Positions 1 through 9,013 of a stretch of DNA of 64,000 nucleotides are shown piece by piece; positions within the stretch are counted from its first letter, which is position 1, and each line of letters opens with the position of its first letter. Below the pieces are notes generated by a model. It saw only the letters and a program-made list of their open reading frames with translations. It searched no databases and was not told the DNA's origin. The DNA is taken from NCBI GenBank assembly GCA_964601265.1, contig CAZRMT010000002.1, positions 1 to 64,000 on the forward strand, read 5' to 3'. The position numbers were made by a program, and so were the translations under genes. Source of the DNA: UBA4675 sp964601265. Lineage in GTDB: Bacteria; Bacillota; Clostridia; Christensenellales; Borkfalkiaceae.

Positions 1-21
1 TACCATTTGTTCAGGGTTCAT
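1..21 (-). CDS. possible 5' end of next minus-strand gene (partial)
   Basis: An ATG on the minus strand (positions 21-19) opens a frame that runs off the window edge after seven codons (MNPEQMV). A purine-rich stretch (AAAGG) lies about 9 bases upstream and could be a ribosome binding site. A hairpin with arms TTTTTCGG/CCGAAAAA (36-58) lies just before it. Too little is visible to assign a product, and it may not be a gene at all. Confidence 0.25.
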
Positions 22-78
22 TACAAGAGCCTTTCTTTTTCGGTTTATCGCCGAAAAATTAAAAAATACACAAAACTA

Positions 79-109
79 CTGTCATTCTCTTTTCTATAGA
101 AAATGACAG
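79..109 (-). terminator. probable terminator after the GH36 gene
   Basis: The perfect 8-bp arms CTGTCATT and AATGACAG enclose a 15-base loop, 26 bases beyond the stop codon of the upstream glycosidase. On the minus strand they are followed by a T-rich but interrupted tract. It would end the duplicated glycan cassette transcript. Confidence 0.55.
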
Positions 110-134
110 CCGTTGTGATTTTAAGTTTTAAACT

Positions 135-2291
135 TTAAGCTACAGGCTCGATGTATAACACCACTGCTGTTCTAGCGGAACTTGCTCTTATAGTAAGACC
201 GTTTTTAAGCTCGCTACCCTTAATACGGGCTACGCTTTGATTTCCGTCGATATCCCTTACTTTATAATATCTGTCGGCGTTAACGCCTTTTACGTTTACC
301 GTAATACTATCGTAAGAACAACCGCTTTGTCTAAACGCTTGCAATAAGCCCGAATCGGTATCGTTGTCCCAATACATATAAGAAGTCCAGTCGCTTTCGT
401 TATTAACCCCTCTATAAGGCGTTAAAACGTAGAAATCCTTTAAGAAATACTTGTTAGCTTCTTTCCACTCGTTTCTGCTACTGACTATGCTTTCCCATTT
501 AATGGTGTCTTGCTCGAAATACCATCTTGCGTTAAGCGTTACGTGCGGTAAATAAGCGGCTCTCATTACGTAAGCGTCTAAATCGGCAGCCGATAATTGA
601 TCGGTTTTATCTCCCGCAACGGCTCCCGTATAAGGCAACCATTTGCAAAGCGTCGTAGTATAGGCAAGCTTTAACGATATGGTAGTTCTATCCGAGTCCG
701 AACGAAGCAACGGTACCGAACGACGAACGGATTCCAAATCGTTTCTTCCTCCGCCCGAAGCACAGCTGTCTACGTACGTACATTTTCCGTTTTGAGCGCA
801 CCAGTCTATTATTCCGTCCCACAAAGCGTAGTGTCCTTGCATATAAAGATTTTCGGTAACACCGTGTCTTCTATCGCCTTGAACTCCGTCGCCTATGCTC
901 CAGAATATCGCAGGGTCTAAGTTAAAGTCCTCTCTGTATAAATCTATTCCGTTTTGGTTCATAAAAGAAAGAATTCTGTTTAAAGTCCAATCAAAACACT
1001 CTTTATTGCCTAAATTATTGATAAAAGTGTTATTTGTGCCCCAATCGGACAAAACCCATTCTCTTTTATAGCTATAATTAGCCGTTAATCCGTCTAAATG
1101 GGTAACCCTTTCAGGCTCGAACCAAACTAGCGTTTTACCGCCTTTTGTACGCACGTAATCAACGCTTTCCTTAAAGGAGTTGTTCGGCCATTTCTGCGTA
1201 TCTAATTCCCACGTTCCGACGGTTCCCCACCAATCGTAAGGAACGGTGTTTCCGTACGGATCGTAATACCACCCTGCGTCAAACCAACGGAATTCTATAT
1301 CCACACCGTGATTGTACATACTGTCCAAAGAACGTTGCCAACTTCCGTAATATTCGTTTATACTTCCGTCGGTACAATCCCTATCGCTATCAACCGAAAG
1401 ACAGGTCGACATACTCGCCGAAACGGGCTGGTCGGTATTTGCGTTTTCTCTAGGTAAATTACAGTCTACCATCCATTTACGCCAAGCGTTGGTAGCCTTG
1501 TCTTCGTCACGCTCGTAATATCTAAGCACGCCTATTAAAGCCGTTCTATAGGTTTCGCCCGGTTTTAAGTATGTACTCGTACCCTCGGCGTAATAACCGA
1601 TACAGCTTGAAAGTTGAACGTGCGTTTTTCCGTTTTCCGCTTTAAAATCAGACTTCCAAGTTCCGCCCCAACCGAGCGCAAGCATATATCCGCCGTCATC
1701 GGTTTCCACGTTGAAATAGGGGAAGTAAACATGCGTTGCCCTACCCAAAGTACTGGTAAAATTAACGTTTTTTTGCGTTAAATCGTAGTCGTACGGCGCA
1801 TATTGATTTTCGTGATCGCCCAAAATTCCCTTTAATCTCGGATTTGCACCTTTTATATAGTAATCGTAAGAAACCACGTTACTTAAAATTTTCGAATCCG
1901 TGTCTGAAATATTTTCAAAATAGACGGTATAGTCGTAAGCGTTATAGCTACGGTATAGGTTTGCTGAAATTCTTATCATTAACTCTGCTCTAGTTAAAAG
2001 AATTTCAACCGTTACCGTATCTTCATCCTGACTTTCCGTTACGCTTCTTTGCGACTCTTTAAAGTATTTTGGTCTAAAACCGCTATAATAAACGTCGTCG
2101 TAAACAAAGTTTACGGGGAAAGCGGATAAATCGTTTATAAATTCGTTAAATTCTCTTTCTGTTTTCACGCTGTCTGCCTCCGTTTCACCGAAAATTATAC
2201 CGACTTTTGTGTTTTTCGCCGTAAAAATAACGGTAAACACAAGCATAAAAGCAACCAAAAATGATAATAGTTTTTTAATTCCGTTACTCAT
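135..2291 (-). CDS. secreted alpha-galactosidase-like glycoside hydrolase, GH36/melibiase clan
   Basis: This 718-residue protein is probably a secreted enzyme that removes alpha-linked galactose or a related sugar from extracellular glycans. The N-terminus has a basic start and a hydrophobic run (about residues 6-25), consistent with a signal peptide, and there is no lipobox or wall anchor. A beta-sandwich-like region precedes a GH-D clan barrel. The barrel contains WFEPERV, the strand-4 motif LYREDFN (predicted nucleophile Asp455) and CASGGGRND followed by LRSDSD (predicted acid/base Asp532). Classical GH36 enzymes have KWDxN where this has REDFN, so it belongs to a divergent subgroup and substrate preference is uncertain. 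It is the last gene of the second cassette, 11 bases after the upstream gene, with a good AAAGGAG site. Its closest relative here is the 718-residue copy at 6857-9013. Confidence 0.85.
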   Translation of the reverse strand: MSNGIKKLLSFLVAFMLVFTVIFTAKNTKVGIIFGETEADSVKTEREFNEFINDLSAFPVNFVYDDVYYSGFRPKYFKESQRSVTESQDEDTVTVEILLTRAELMIRISANLYRSYNAYDYTVYFENISDTDSKILSNVVSYDYYIKGANPRLKGILGDHENQYAPYDYDLTQKNVNFTSTLGRATHVYFPYFNVETDDGGYMLALGWGGTWKSDFKAENGKTHVQLSSCIGYYAEGTSTYLKPGETYRTALIGVLRYYERDEDKATNAWRKWMVDCNLPRENANTDQPVSASMSTCLSVDSDRDCTDGSINEYYGSWQRSLDSMYNHGVDIEFRWFDAGWYYDPYGNTVPYDWWGTVGTWELDTQKWPNNSFKESVDYVRTKGGKTLVWFEPERVTHLDGLTANYSYKREWVLSDWGTNNTFINNLGNKECFDWTLNRILSFMNQNGIDLYREDFNLDPAIFWSIGDGVQGDRRHGVTENLYMQGHYALWDGIIDWCAQNGKCTYVDSCASGGGRNDLESVRRSVPLLRSDSDRTTISLKLAYTTTLCKWLPYTGAVAGDKTDQLSAADLDAYVMRAAYLPHVTLNARWYFEQDTIKWESIVSSRNEWKEANKYFLKDFYVLTPYRGVNNESDWTSYMYWDNDTDSGLLQAFRQSGCSYDSITVNVKGVNADRYYKVRDIDGNQSVARIKGSELKNGLTIRASSARTAVVLYIEPVA

Positions 2292-2302
2292 TTTAATCTC
2301 CT

Positions 2303-3364
2303 TTATCCCTCGATTTTATAAGATATAAGCGTCTGAACTCTCAATTCCAAACGATTATACCAGTAAGACACGTCTTCTTCCGAATCCGTTTCTTTTAACG
2401 TATCGCAACGAGATATAACGCCTTGCAACGCATTATAACTGTTTTCGGTATACTTTCCGTTGTTTTTTATTTCTTTCGCTTGCCCGATTAAAACGGTAAG
2501 CTCGGCATAAGTATGCTTGTAATTAAGTTTATTTAACGCAGTTTTTAAAGCCGTAACCGCATTATCTATAACAAGTTGGTCCGTTGCGGATTTTTTAGCC
2601 GACGACGCCGTTTCTATAGCCGAAGTCAAAACGTTTTTACTGTTTGCGGTCAATAAATCTTTATCTATCGCTTCCGCCTCGTTGAGTAAAACGGTTAACT
2701 CCCCTACGCTTACGGGTAAATAAGTTCCCTTAACGGAAAAATTCTTAAAATAGTTCGGCGCATAATAACATCTAAACCCGACGTAACCCGAAACGTTACC
2801 TACGTTGTAAGAAAACTCTTCCGTTTCGGAATAATTTAAGTAAGCGTACAAAACTCCGCTTTTTACAACTACTTTTAAGTGGTTTACTTGGTTTAAAATT
2901 ATTCCGCTTTTTTCGTATTTAACGCCTTGCCAAACTTGATTTTCCCATCTGTGAAGCTTGATAAAGTTAGTTCCCGTACCGTTTTCGATACTAATTCCCC
3001 AACCGGTAAGCGCACCTATTGCACTGCCCACGCCCGACGCCTGAATTAAAATTCCGCTGTCGAATTTACCGTTTTTGTTTACGGTCCCTATATCGACCTC
3101 AACTTCCACGTCGGAAAAGGAAGTTACCTTATATATCGCTTTTTGCTCCGCCAAACTCCACATATAAAGTTTTCCGTCGACAATATAAGGCAATTGATCG
3201 AACTCGGTATATAAATCGAATTTGTTTATATCTTCGTCTTCAAAGACTATGCTCGTTTCTCCTCCGGGCACGGAGACTTCCGTTGCAAAAACCGACCCGA
3301 CCGAAAAAACCGTTGCCATTATCATAGTTAAAGATATCGCAATACACAATAATTTCTTTTTCAT
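2303..3364 (-). CDS. secreted concanavalin-fold (CBM66/DUF1080-like) protein with FIVAR helices
   Basis: The 353-residue product starts with a typical signal peptide (MKKKLLCIAISLTMIMA; cleavage near residue 28). Residues about 45-210 look like a concanavalin-type beta-sandwich of the CBM66/DUF1080 kind, ending in the common pattern VGFRCYYAPNYFKNFSVKG. Residues about 220-350 contain two helical repeats resembling FIVAR domains (L-x-x-A spacing, 'TANSKNVLTSAIETA', 'YTENSYNALQGVISRC'), which often occur in secreted glycan-active proteins of Gram-positives. No catalytic motif is seen, so a binding or scaffolding role beside the neighbouring alpha-galactosidase is the best inference. It has an AAAGGAGGG ribosome site and is 10 bases from the upstream gene. 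The paralogue is at 9010-10122. Confidence 0.7.
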   Translation of the reverse strand: MKKKLLCIAISLTMIMATVFSVGSVFATEVSVPGGETSIVFEDEDINKFDLYTEFDQLPYIVDGKLYMWSLAEQKAIYKVTSFSDVEVEVDIGTVNKNGKFDSGILIQASGVGSAIGALTGWGISIENGTGTNFIKLHRWENQVWQGVKYEKSGIILNQVNHLKVVVKSGVLYAYLNYSETEEFSYNVGNVSGYVGFRCYYAPNYFKNFSVKGTYLPVSVGELTVLLNEAEAIDKDLLTANSKNVLTSAIETASSAKKSATDQLVIDNAVTALKTALNKLNYKHTYAELTVLIGQAKEIKNNGKYTENSYNALQGVISRCDTLKETDSEEDVSYWYNRLELRVQTLISYKIEG

Positions 3365-3374
3365 AATCCCTCCT

Positions 3375-6300
3375 TTACGCCTTAATTCCGAAACCGTAGT
3401 TATCGATTATCATATATACGCTGTCGGCAGGTTTCGTCGTACCCGAATATCCTATTGCGAAAGCTTGTAAATCGTTAATCGCTATTTCTTTATAAAGCGT
3501 GCCTTTACCGGAATTTAAAGCAAAATCTTGTCTTTCACCGGAAGCGTTCCAATATTGAAACATAAATCCTTCGGCTGTTGTTTCATAGTCAAACCTCACA
3601 AACAAAGTTCCGTCGGTTCCGATTTCAAATTCCCACCACCAGTGATTTACGGTGTAATTAGAGAAAGTCATTATTCTACAATCGTTACCCGCTCCGTTCG
3701 CCCAATTGTTTGCATGCCCTTGAACGGCGTTGCCGGGGGTATATTTTAACGCTTTTCCACCGTTGTAGTCTACCATAGACCTCATAGCGGTATCTTGACA
3801 AAACTCAACGTTACCGTCGTTTTCTTGATTGATATAAGTTTCGTCGTAGTTGGTATAAAACAACGTATTACTACTAACTTTAAAGTTGGAACTTTCACCG
3901 TTGGAAAAAGTCAAAGTAATTATTTCGGTTCCGTACAATTGAGATACGAACGACTCGTCGAATACGATTTTACTGTCCGTATACTCTTTTATGTGCGATA
4001 GGCTCATATATCCGTTAGAAACACTGTAGTTATCTAATTCGGCACCGGTATAAAACGTGTTATCCCAGAAATTCGTTCCCTGTCTTTTAATCGCAGTAAC
4101 CGTAACACCGCTAAATTCTCCGTTTACGGTTAATTCAGTTTGTCCGAAAGTCGTTTCTATCGTGGCTTTATCTATTTTTATAGAACTTTCACACATTCCG
4201 AAACCGTAATTGTCTATTATCATATAAACACTATCGGCAGGCTTAGTGGTTCCTGCATAACCTATCGCAAAAGCTTGCGTGTCGCTAGGTATTTCTTTGT
4301 AGAAAGAACCTTTACCCGAAGAAAGAGCCACACTGTTTCTTCCACCCGAAGCATCCCAATATTGGAATACGAAATCTCCACTAGTCGTTTCATAGTCGAA
4401 CGTTACGAATATAATTGAACTCGTATTGAAATCGAATTCCCACCACCAGTGATTTACTGCGTTGTTCGAGAAAGTCATTATTTTACAATCGTTATTATCG
4501 CCGTTCGCCCACATGTTCGCATAAGACTGAACTGCTTTACCGGGGGTATATTTTAAAGCTTTTCCGCCGTTGTAATCGACTATCGACCTCATAGCGGTAT
4601 CTTGACAAGACCTTATATTTCCCTCGGTTTCCTCGTTGATATAGGTTTCGTCGTAATTAGTATAGAACATAGTATTACTCGTAACGGTAAATGTTCCCGT
4701 TTGTCCGTTGGAGAAGGTTATAATAAAAGTCTCCGTTCCGTAAATTTGGTCTACGAAAGCTTTATTAAACACTATCTTCGAACAAGTAAATTCTTTTACG
4801 TAGTCAAGGCTCATATAACCGTTGGTTACGGCAAAATTGTCTGAACCGTTGTCGTTATCGTAAGTATTATCCCAGAAATTCGTTCCTTGTCTTTTAATGG
4901 AAATTATCTCAACGTCGTTAAAATCTCCCATTATAGTTAAATCGCTGTTTCCGTAAACGACTTCGGCGTTTTTCGTAACGACGTTAACCGTTCCGCTTGT
5001 TTCAACTTCGCTAATCAAGAAGTTGTCTACGTACACGTAACCTGCGCTTCCGCCTTTAAAGAACGCCCTTAAAAACAATCCTTTACCTATCGTTTCGCCG
5101 TTTACAATAGCTTCGAAATGGTGTTTTATGTTGTCGTTAGTCGCACCGATGAGTAAATCTTGTCCCCAGCTTCCGCTTTCGTTTCTATACAACAACTCGC
5201 CCGTAGTGGTGTTTTCCGTCGCATAGTCAAAAGACACTCTATAAGTTTTTCCCGAATCGAACCCTGCGTTGTACCAAGTATACGTACAAGACGGACTTTT
5301 AAGCGTAAGGTATCCGTTACAGTCAAGCGCCACATCTACGGTATTAGGTTTAATTCTCAAACATTTACCGCTACCACCCAAACTCGTAGGTGCGTCCGTT
5401 ATGGACACCGCACTATAATATTGATATAACGAATTTGCTCCCACGTTTGAATTAGTCGTGTCGTGAATGGTCGTTACGTCATAATCGGTATAGAATATTA
5501 CGTTAGTCGCCACACTGAAACTATACACGTCGTTGTTAGAAAGCACTACTTCGTATTCGGTCGTTTTATAATAGCGTTTTAACCATTCGGAAGAAATAAA
5601 CAATTTACTTCCGCTTACGCTATAATAATCGGAAGAAATAATTCTATTGCCTTGACGTAATTGTTTAACGGTAGTGCCGTTAAAATTAAAGTTAAGATTT
5701 ATCCCTTCGTCTTTTCCGTATTTGAAAGTTGAAACAGCGGAAGAATTAAACGCAGTAACAACGGAATTGTCCGTAATAACTTTACAGCTTGCGGGAATTG
5801 CGTCGCCTGCGTCCGTAACGGTTTTTAAAGTATGTTCGCCGTCGGAAAGCCTAATCATAGTATACTCGTTTATTTCAAGACAAGCGTTATCGGCGTTATA
5901 CGACCAAACGTTGCCGTCAAGCGTTACTCCGTCAATGTAAACGTAATAAATTTTCGCCCCGTCAAGATCAAAAGGAAGTTCTAGCTTTCCACCGCCAAGC
6001 CTATCGTAATAATATGAAGAATCAGAAAAGGCAGGCGTTCCGGGGTAATCGGACTTCCAAATAGCCGTAAAAGTTACGTTGCTTGCGGGCATAGAAAAAC
6101 TGTCGCCTACGGCGTAAATACTTCCGTTATAGCCCCATCCGATAAAAGTATAATATTGTTTATTAAACCCGTTTTCAGGCAAATTAAACGTTTCGTTCTC
6201 TTTTTTATCGGCAACGGTCACGTTTCCCGTTCCGCCGTCTGCGTCGAACTTAACCTCATAGAACGTTTCGACAGGCGTATCTGTGGACGAACCCGAAGAA

Positions 6301-6593
6301 CTCGAACTATCTTTTTCGTCATCGATAGAAGAACTCGAATTATCCTTTTCGCCTTCGCTATTAGTAGAGCTATCAAAAGAAGAATCACTCTCCGTAGGAC
6401 CTTCTACCGAGCTTTCAGACGAAGAACTCGTCGAGCTTTCCTCCTTACTTGAAGGACTATCGCTTGTTGCCGAGTCCGACATCGTTACCGAACTTTGCGG
6501 TTTAGAACTCGTAGTATTACTAGAAGCCGAGCAACCGTAAGAAAAAACGAAAATCGAACAAAGCAAGCTGACAATTAAAGTTTTTGCTTTCAT
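3375..6593 (-). CDS. large modular surface lipoprotein (InlB repeat plus three Ig/jelly-roll units)
   Basis: The 1072-residue protein has a lipoprotein signal (FSYGC, Cys21) and then a Ser/Asp/Glu-rich linker to about residue 105, typical of a stalk crossing the cell wall. Residues about 112-180 match the InlB B-repeat pattern (FDADGGTGN ... FIGWGYNGS ... FTAIW). The rest is built from three similar units, each an X2-like Ig domain ('...SIKRQGTNFWDN') followed by a beta-sandwich ending IDNYGFG. The units lie at about 185-528, 530-800 and 801-1072. The last two are very close copies, also at DNA level. The architecture suggests surface carbohydrate binding, but no enzyme motif is present. It heads the second cassette and has its own predicted promoter. 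The paralogue at 10139-14548 has four units. Confidence 0.75.
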   Translation of the reverse strand: MKAKTLIVSLLCSIFVFSYGCSASSNTTSSKPQSSVTMSDSATSDSPSSKEESSTSSSSESSVEGPTESDSSFDSSTNSEGEKDNSSSSIDDEKDSSSSSGSSTDTPVETFYEVKFDADGGTGNVTVADKKENETFNLPENGFNKQYYTFIGWGYNGSIYAVGDSFSMPASNVTFTAIWKSDYPGTPAFSDSSYYYDRLGGGKLELPFDLDGAKIYYVYIDGVTLDGNVWSYNADNACLEINEYTMIRLSDGEHTLKTVTDAGDAIPASCKVITDNSVVTAFNSSAVSTFKYGKDEGINLNFNFNGTTVKQLRQGNRIISSDYYSVSGSKLFISSEWLKRYYKTTEYEVVLSNNDVYSFSVATNVIFYTDYDVTTIHDTTNSNVGANSLYQYYSAVSITDAPTSLGGSGKCLRIKPNTVDVALDCNGYLTLKSPSCTYTWYNAGFDSGKTYRVSFDYATENTTTGELLYRNESGSWGQDLLIGATNDNIKHHFEAIVNGETIGKGLFLRAFFKGGSAGYVYVDNFLISEVETSGTVNVVTKNAEVVYGNSDLTIMGDFNDVEIISIKRQGTNFWDNTYDNDNGSDNFAVTNGYMSLDYVKEFTCSKIVFNKAFVDQIYGTETFIITFSNGQTGTFTVTSNTMFYTNYDETYINEETEGNIRSCQDTAMRSIVDYNGGKALKYTPGKAVQSYANMWANGDNNDCKIMTFSNNAVNHWWWEFDFNTSSIIFVTFDYETTSGDFVFQYWDASGGRNSVALSSGKGSFYKEIPSDTQAFAIGYAGTTKPADSVYMIIDNYGFGMCESSIKIDKATIETTFGQTELTVNGEFSGVTVTAIKRQGTNFWDNTFYTGAELDNYSVSNGYMSLSHIKEYTDSKIVFDESFVSQLYGTEIITLTFSNGESSNFKVSSNTLFYTNYDETYINQENDGNVEFCQDTAMRSMVDYNGGKALKYTPGNAVQGHANNWANGAGNDCRIMTFSNYTVNHWWWEFEIGTDGTLFVRFDYETTAEGFMFQYWNASGERQDFALNSGKGTLYKEIAINDLQAFAIGYSGTTKPADSVYMIIDNYGFGIKA

Positions 6594-6642
6594 TTTTAAT
6601 CTCCTCGTTTATTTTTGTAGTAATTAAAAACTCCTTGGTAAT

Positions 6643-6672
6643 ATTTTATCATAATACAACGACAAATTTCAA
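6643..6672 (-). promoter_or_regulatory. predicted SigA promoter for the second cassette
   Basis: On the minus strand TTGAAA is followed after 18 bases by TAAAAT, with TG one base before the -10 box (extended -10). The predicted start lies about 40 bases before the lipoprotein gene. It sits downstream of a terminator, so it would drive the second cassette alone. Confidence 0.5.
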
Positions 6673-6747
6673 TACATATATACTGAAAATTCCTCATTCT
6701 CTCCCCCAGCAACACTGAAAATCGTTTTTCCTTTTTAATTATAAAAA

Positions 6748-6772
6748 AACCGCCTGAAAAATTCAAGCGGTT
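6748..6772 (-). terminator. intrinsic terminator after first-cassette GH36
   Basis: The arms AACCGC/GCGGTT are extended by TGAA/TTCA with one mismatch. They are followed on the minus strand by a run of seven T. It separates the two cassette copies. Confidence 0.75.
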
Positions 6773-6856
6773 AAATTCGTTTTAATTCCTTACGAAAAAT
6801 TATATTGTAGTTTTTTATCCTGTTGCACGTAAAGAAAAACGAAATTTTTCATTAAA

Positions 6857-9013
6857 TCATGCCTTATACGGCTCGATATACAGCATTATCGAAGTACGAG
6901 CTTCTGGGGCAGTAAGTTTTAATCCTTTCATTAAAGCCGACCCCTTTACCTTGGCAACTGAAAGTTTTCCGTCTACGTCCCTAACGGTATAATAACCGTT
7001 TTCCTTTAAACCCTTAGGATAAACCGTTATGGTCTTTTCATCACACTTGGTTTGCCTAAACGCTTGTATAAGTCCGCTGTCGGCATCCGTATCGAAAAAT
7101 TCGAAAACCGTCCATTTCGTATCGTCGCTAGTGGAATGGTCGGGCGTTAAAGCGTAAAAATCTTTTAAAAGATATTTTTTCATTTCGTTAAACTCGCTAA
7201 GTCCTTGACGATATAAATCGAAATCAATGGTATCTCTTTCAAGATAATAGTTAGCTTGGGGATTATAAACGCACATATACGACGCACGAAGGGTGTAAAT
7301 GTCGACGAAGTTGTCGGTAAGCGTTGCCGAATCTTTTGCAACCGTACCGTTAAACGGTATCCACGAGCAAAGACGATTAGTCATAGACAATCTAGTTACC
7401 GTAAGAAAACGGTCGCTATCACTTCTGTTTAACGGAACGCCGTAACGCATAGTCAACAAGTCGTTTCTACCTCCGCCGGAAGCGCAACTGTCTACAAACG
7501 TACACTTTCCGTGTTCCGCACACCAATCTATAATACCCTGCCATAATGCGTAATGTCCTTGCATATAAAGGTTTTCCGTAATACCGATACGGTTTTTCCC
7601 CTCGTATCCGTCGCCGATAGTCCAGAATACTCCGGGGTCGATATTAAAGTCTTCACGGTAAAGGTCAATATCGTACTTTTCAAGGAAGTTAAGTATTCTT
7701 TCCAAAGTCCAGTCCAAACACTCTTTAATTCCTAAATTGTTTATATAAGAATTATTATTACCGTGATCGGATAAAACCCATTCTCTTTTATAATTATAAT
7801 TTGCAACCATTCCGTCGAGGTGCGATACCCTTTCCGGTTCGAACCATACGATAAATTTACTGCCGTGCGCATGGGCGTCGTCTACACGTTCTTTAAAAGT
7901 GTTATCAGGCCATTTTACGGTATCTAGCTCCCACGTTCCTACCGTTCCCCACCAGTCAGCGGGAACAGTTTGCCCGTACGGGTCAAAATACCAGCCTGCG
8001 TCAAACCATTGATAATCTATATTTAATCCGTTTTCATACACGGCGTCAGTACTGTTTTTCCAAGTAGTATGGTCTTCCGTAGTACTTCCGTCCGTATTGT
8101 ACTTATTAGGATTTTCCATATCGAAAGCAAAATACAAAGTAGAAAACGGCTGAACACATTCGTCCGTGGAAGAATTATCTCTCGGATAATTACAATCGAT
8201 AACCCATTTACGCCACATATTCATAGCCTTGTCTTCATCTTTTTCGTAATACCTTACAACGCCTATCAAAGGAGTTTGAACTTCTTCTCCGGGTTTTAAA
8301 TATGAGCAAAAACCAACTACGCCGGTTCCCGTAAAACGAGTACTTTCACTGCTTTCGTCATATTTAAAATCTGCTTGCCACGTTCCTCCCCAACCGATAG
8401 CTAAAATAGCTCCGCCGTCATCGTTTTCAAGATTGAAATAAGGAAAATAGGTATGAGAAGCTCTTCCTCTGGTATTAGTAAAGTTAACGTCCTCTTGCGA
8501 TAAGTCTTTATCATAAGGCTCATATTGATAATCGTAATCCCCGTATATTCCTTTTAAATGCGCATTTTTACCTTTTATCGTCATATCGACCGCATTTATT
8601 TTACGCAACACTCCGCTGTTAGTTTCGCCCTCGTTTGCAAAATAAACCGTGTAATCGTAAGCGGAATAATCTTTATAATATCCCGATTCTATCGTAACTT
8701 TAATATTTTCACGACGAAGAATAATTTTTGTTATTATTCCGTTTCGCTCGCTATACGTTTCACATGACTCTTCTTTAAAATAAGCGGGGTGAAAACCCGA
8801 ATAATAAACGTCGTCGTAAACGAAATTTATGGGGAAATTTGTTAAATCGTTAATAAAGCGGTAATATTCGCTCTCTGTTTTTTTCATATTCGCTCCTTGC
8901 GTTTGACTTTCGGTCTGACTTGAAGTAACTGCCATTGTTTTAGTTTGCGGTTTTATTATAAAACCCGTCATAACGAACACCAACGACATTATAGCCGATA
9001 ATATTCTTTTCAT
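6857..9013 (-). CDS. secreted alpha-galactosidase-like glycoside hydrolase, GH36/melibiase clan (paralogue 1)
   Basis: This 718-residue paralogue of the enzyme at 135-2291 has the same order of motifs: WFEPERV, LYREDFN (predicted nucleophile Asp455), CASGGGRND and LNRSDSD (predicted acid/base Asp532). The N-terminal signal peptide (MKRILSAIMSLVFVMTG) has no lipobox, so it is probably released or loosely held outside the cell. The start ATG overlaps the stop of the upstream gene (ATGA), showing translational coupling, and GGAGGTGA lies 5 bases before it. The copies have diverged mainly in the N-terminal 60 residues and in surface loops, which would be consistent with different substrate linkages. 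Function as an alpha-galactosidase is inferred from family resemblance only. Confidence 0.85.
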   Translation of the reverse strand: MKRILSAIMSLVFVMTGFIIKPQTKTMAVTSSQTESQTQGANMKKTESEYYRFINDLTNFPINFVYDDVYYSGFHPAYFKEESCETYSERNGIITKIILRRENIKVTIESGYYKDYSAYDYTVYFANEGETNSGVLRKINAVDMTIKGKNAHLKGIYGDYDYQYEPYDKDLSQEDVNFTNTRGRASHTYFPYFNLENDDGGAILAIGWGGTWQADFKYDESSESTRFTGTGVVGFCSYLKPGEEVQTPLIGVVRYYEKDEDKAMNMWRKWVIDCNYPRDNSSTDECVQPFSTLYFAFDMENPNKYNTDGSTTEDHTTWKNSTDAVYENGLNIDYQWFDAGWYFDPYGQTVPADWWGTVGTWELDTVKWPDNTFKERVDDAHAHGSKFIVWFEPERVSHLDGMVANYNYKREWVLSDHGNNNSYINNLGIKECLDWTLERILNFLEKYDIDLYREDFNIDPGVFWTIGDGYEGKNRIGITENLYMQGHYALWQGIIDWCAEHGKCTFVDSCASGGGRNDLLTMRYGVPLNRSDSDRFLTVTRLSMTNRLCSWIPFNGTVAKDSATLTDNFVDIYTLRASYMCVYNPQANYYLERDTIDFDLYRQGLSEFNEMKKYLLKDFYALTPDHSTSDDTKWTVFEFFDTDADSGLIQAFRQTKCDEKTITVYPKGLKENGYYTVRDVDGKLSVAKVKGSALMKGLKLTAPEARTSIMLYIEPYKA

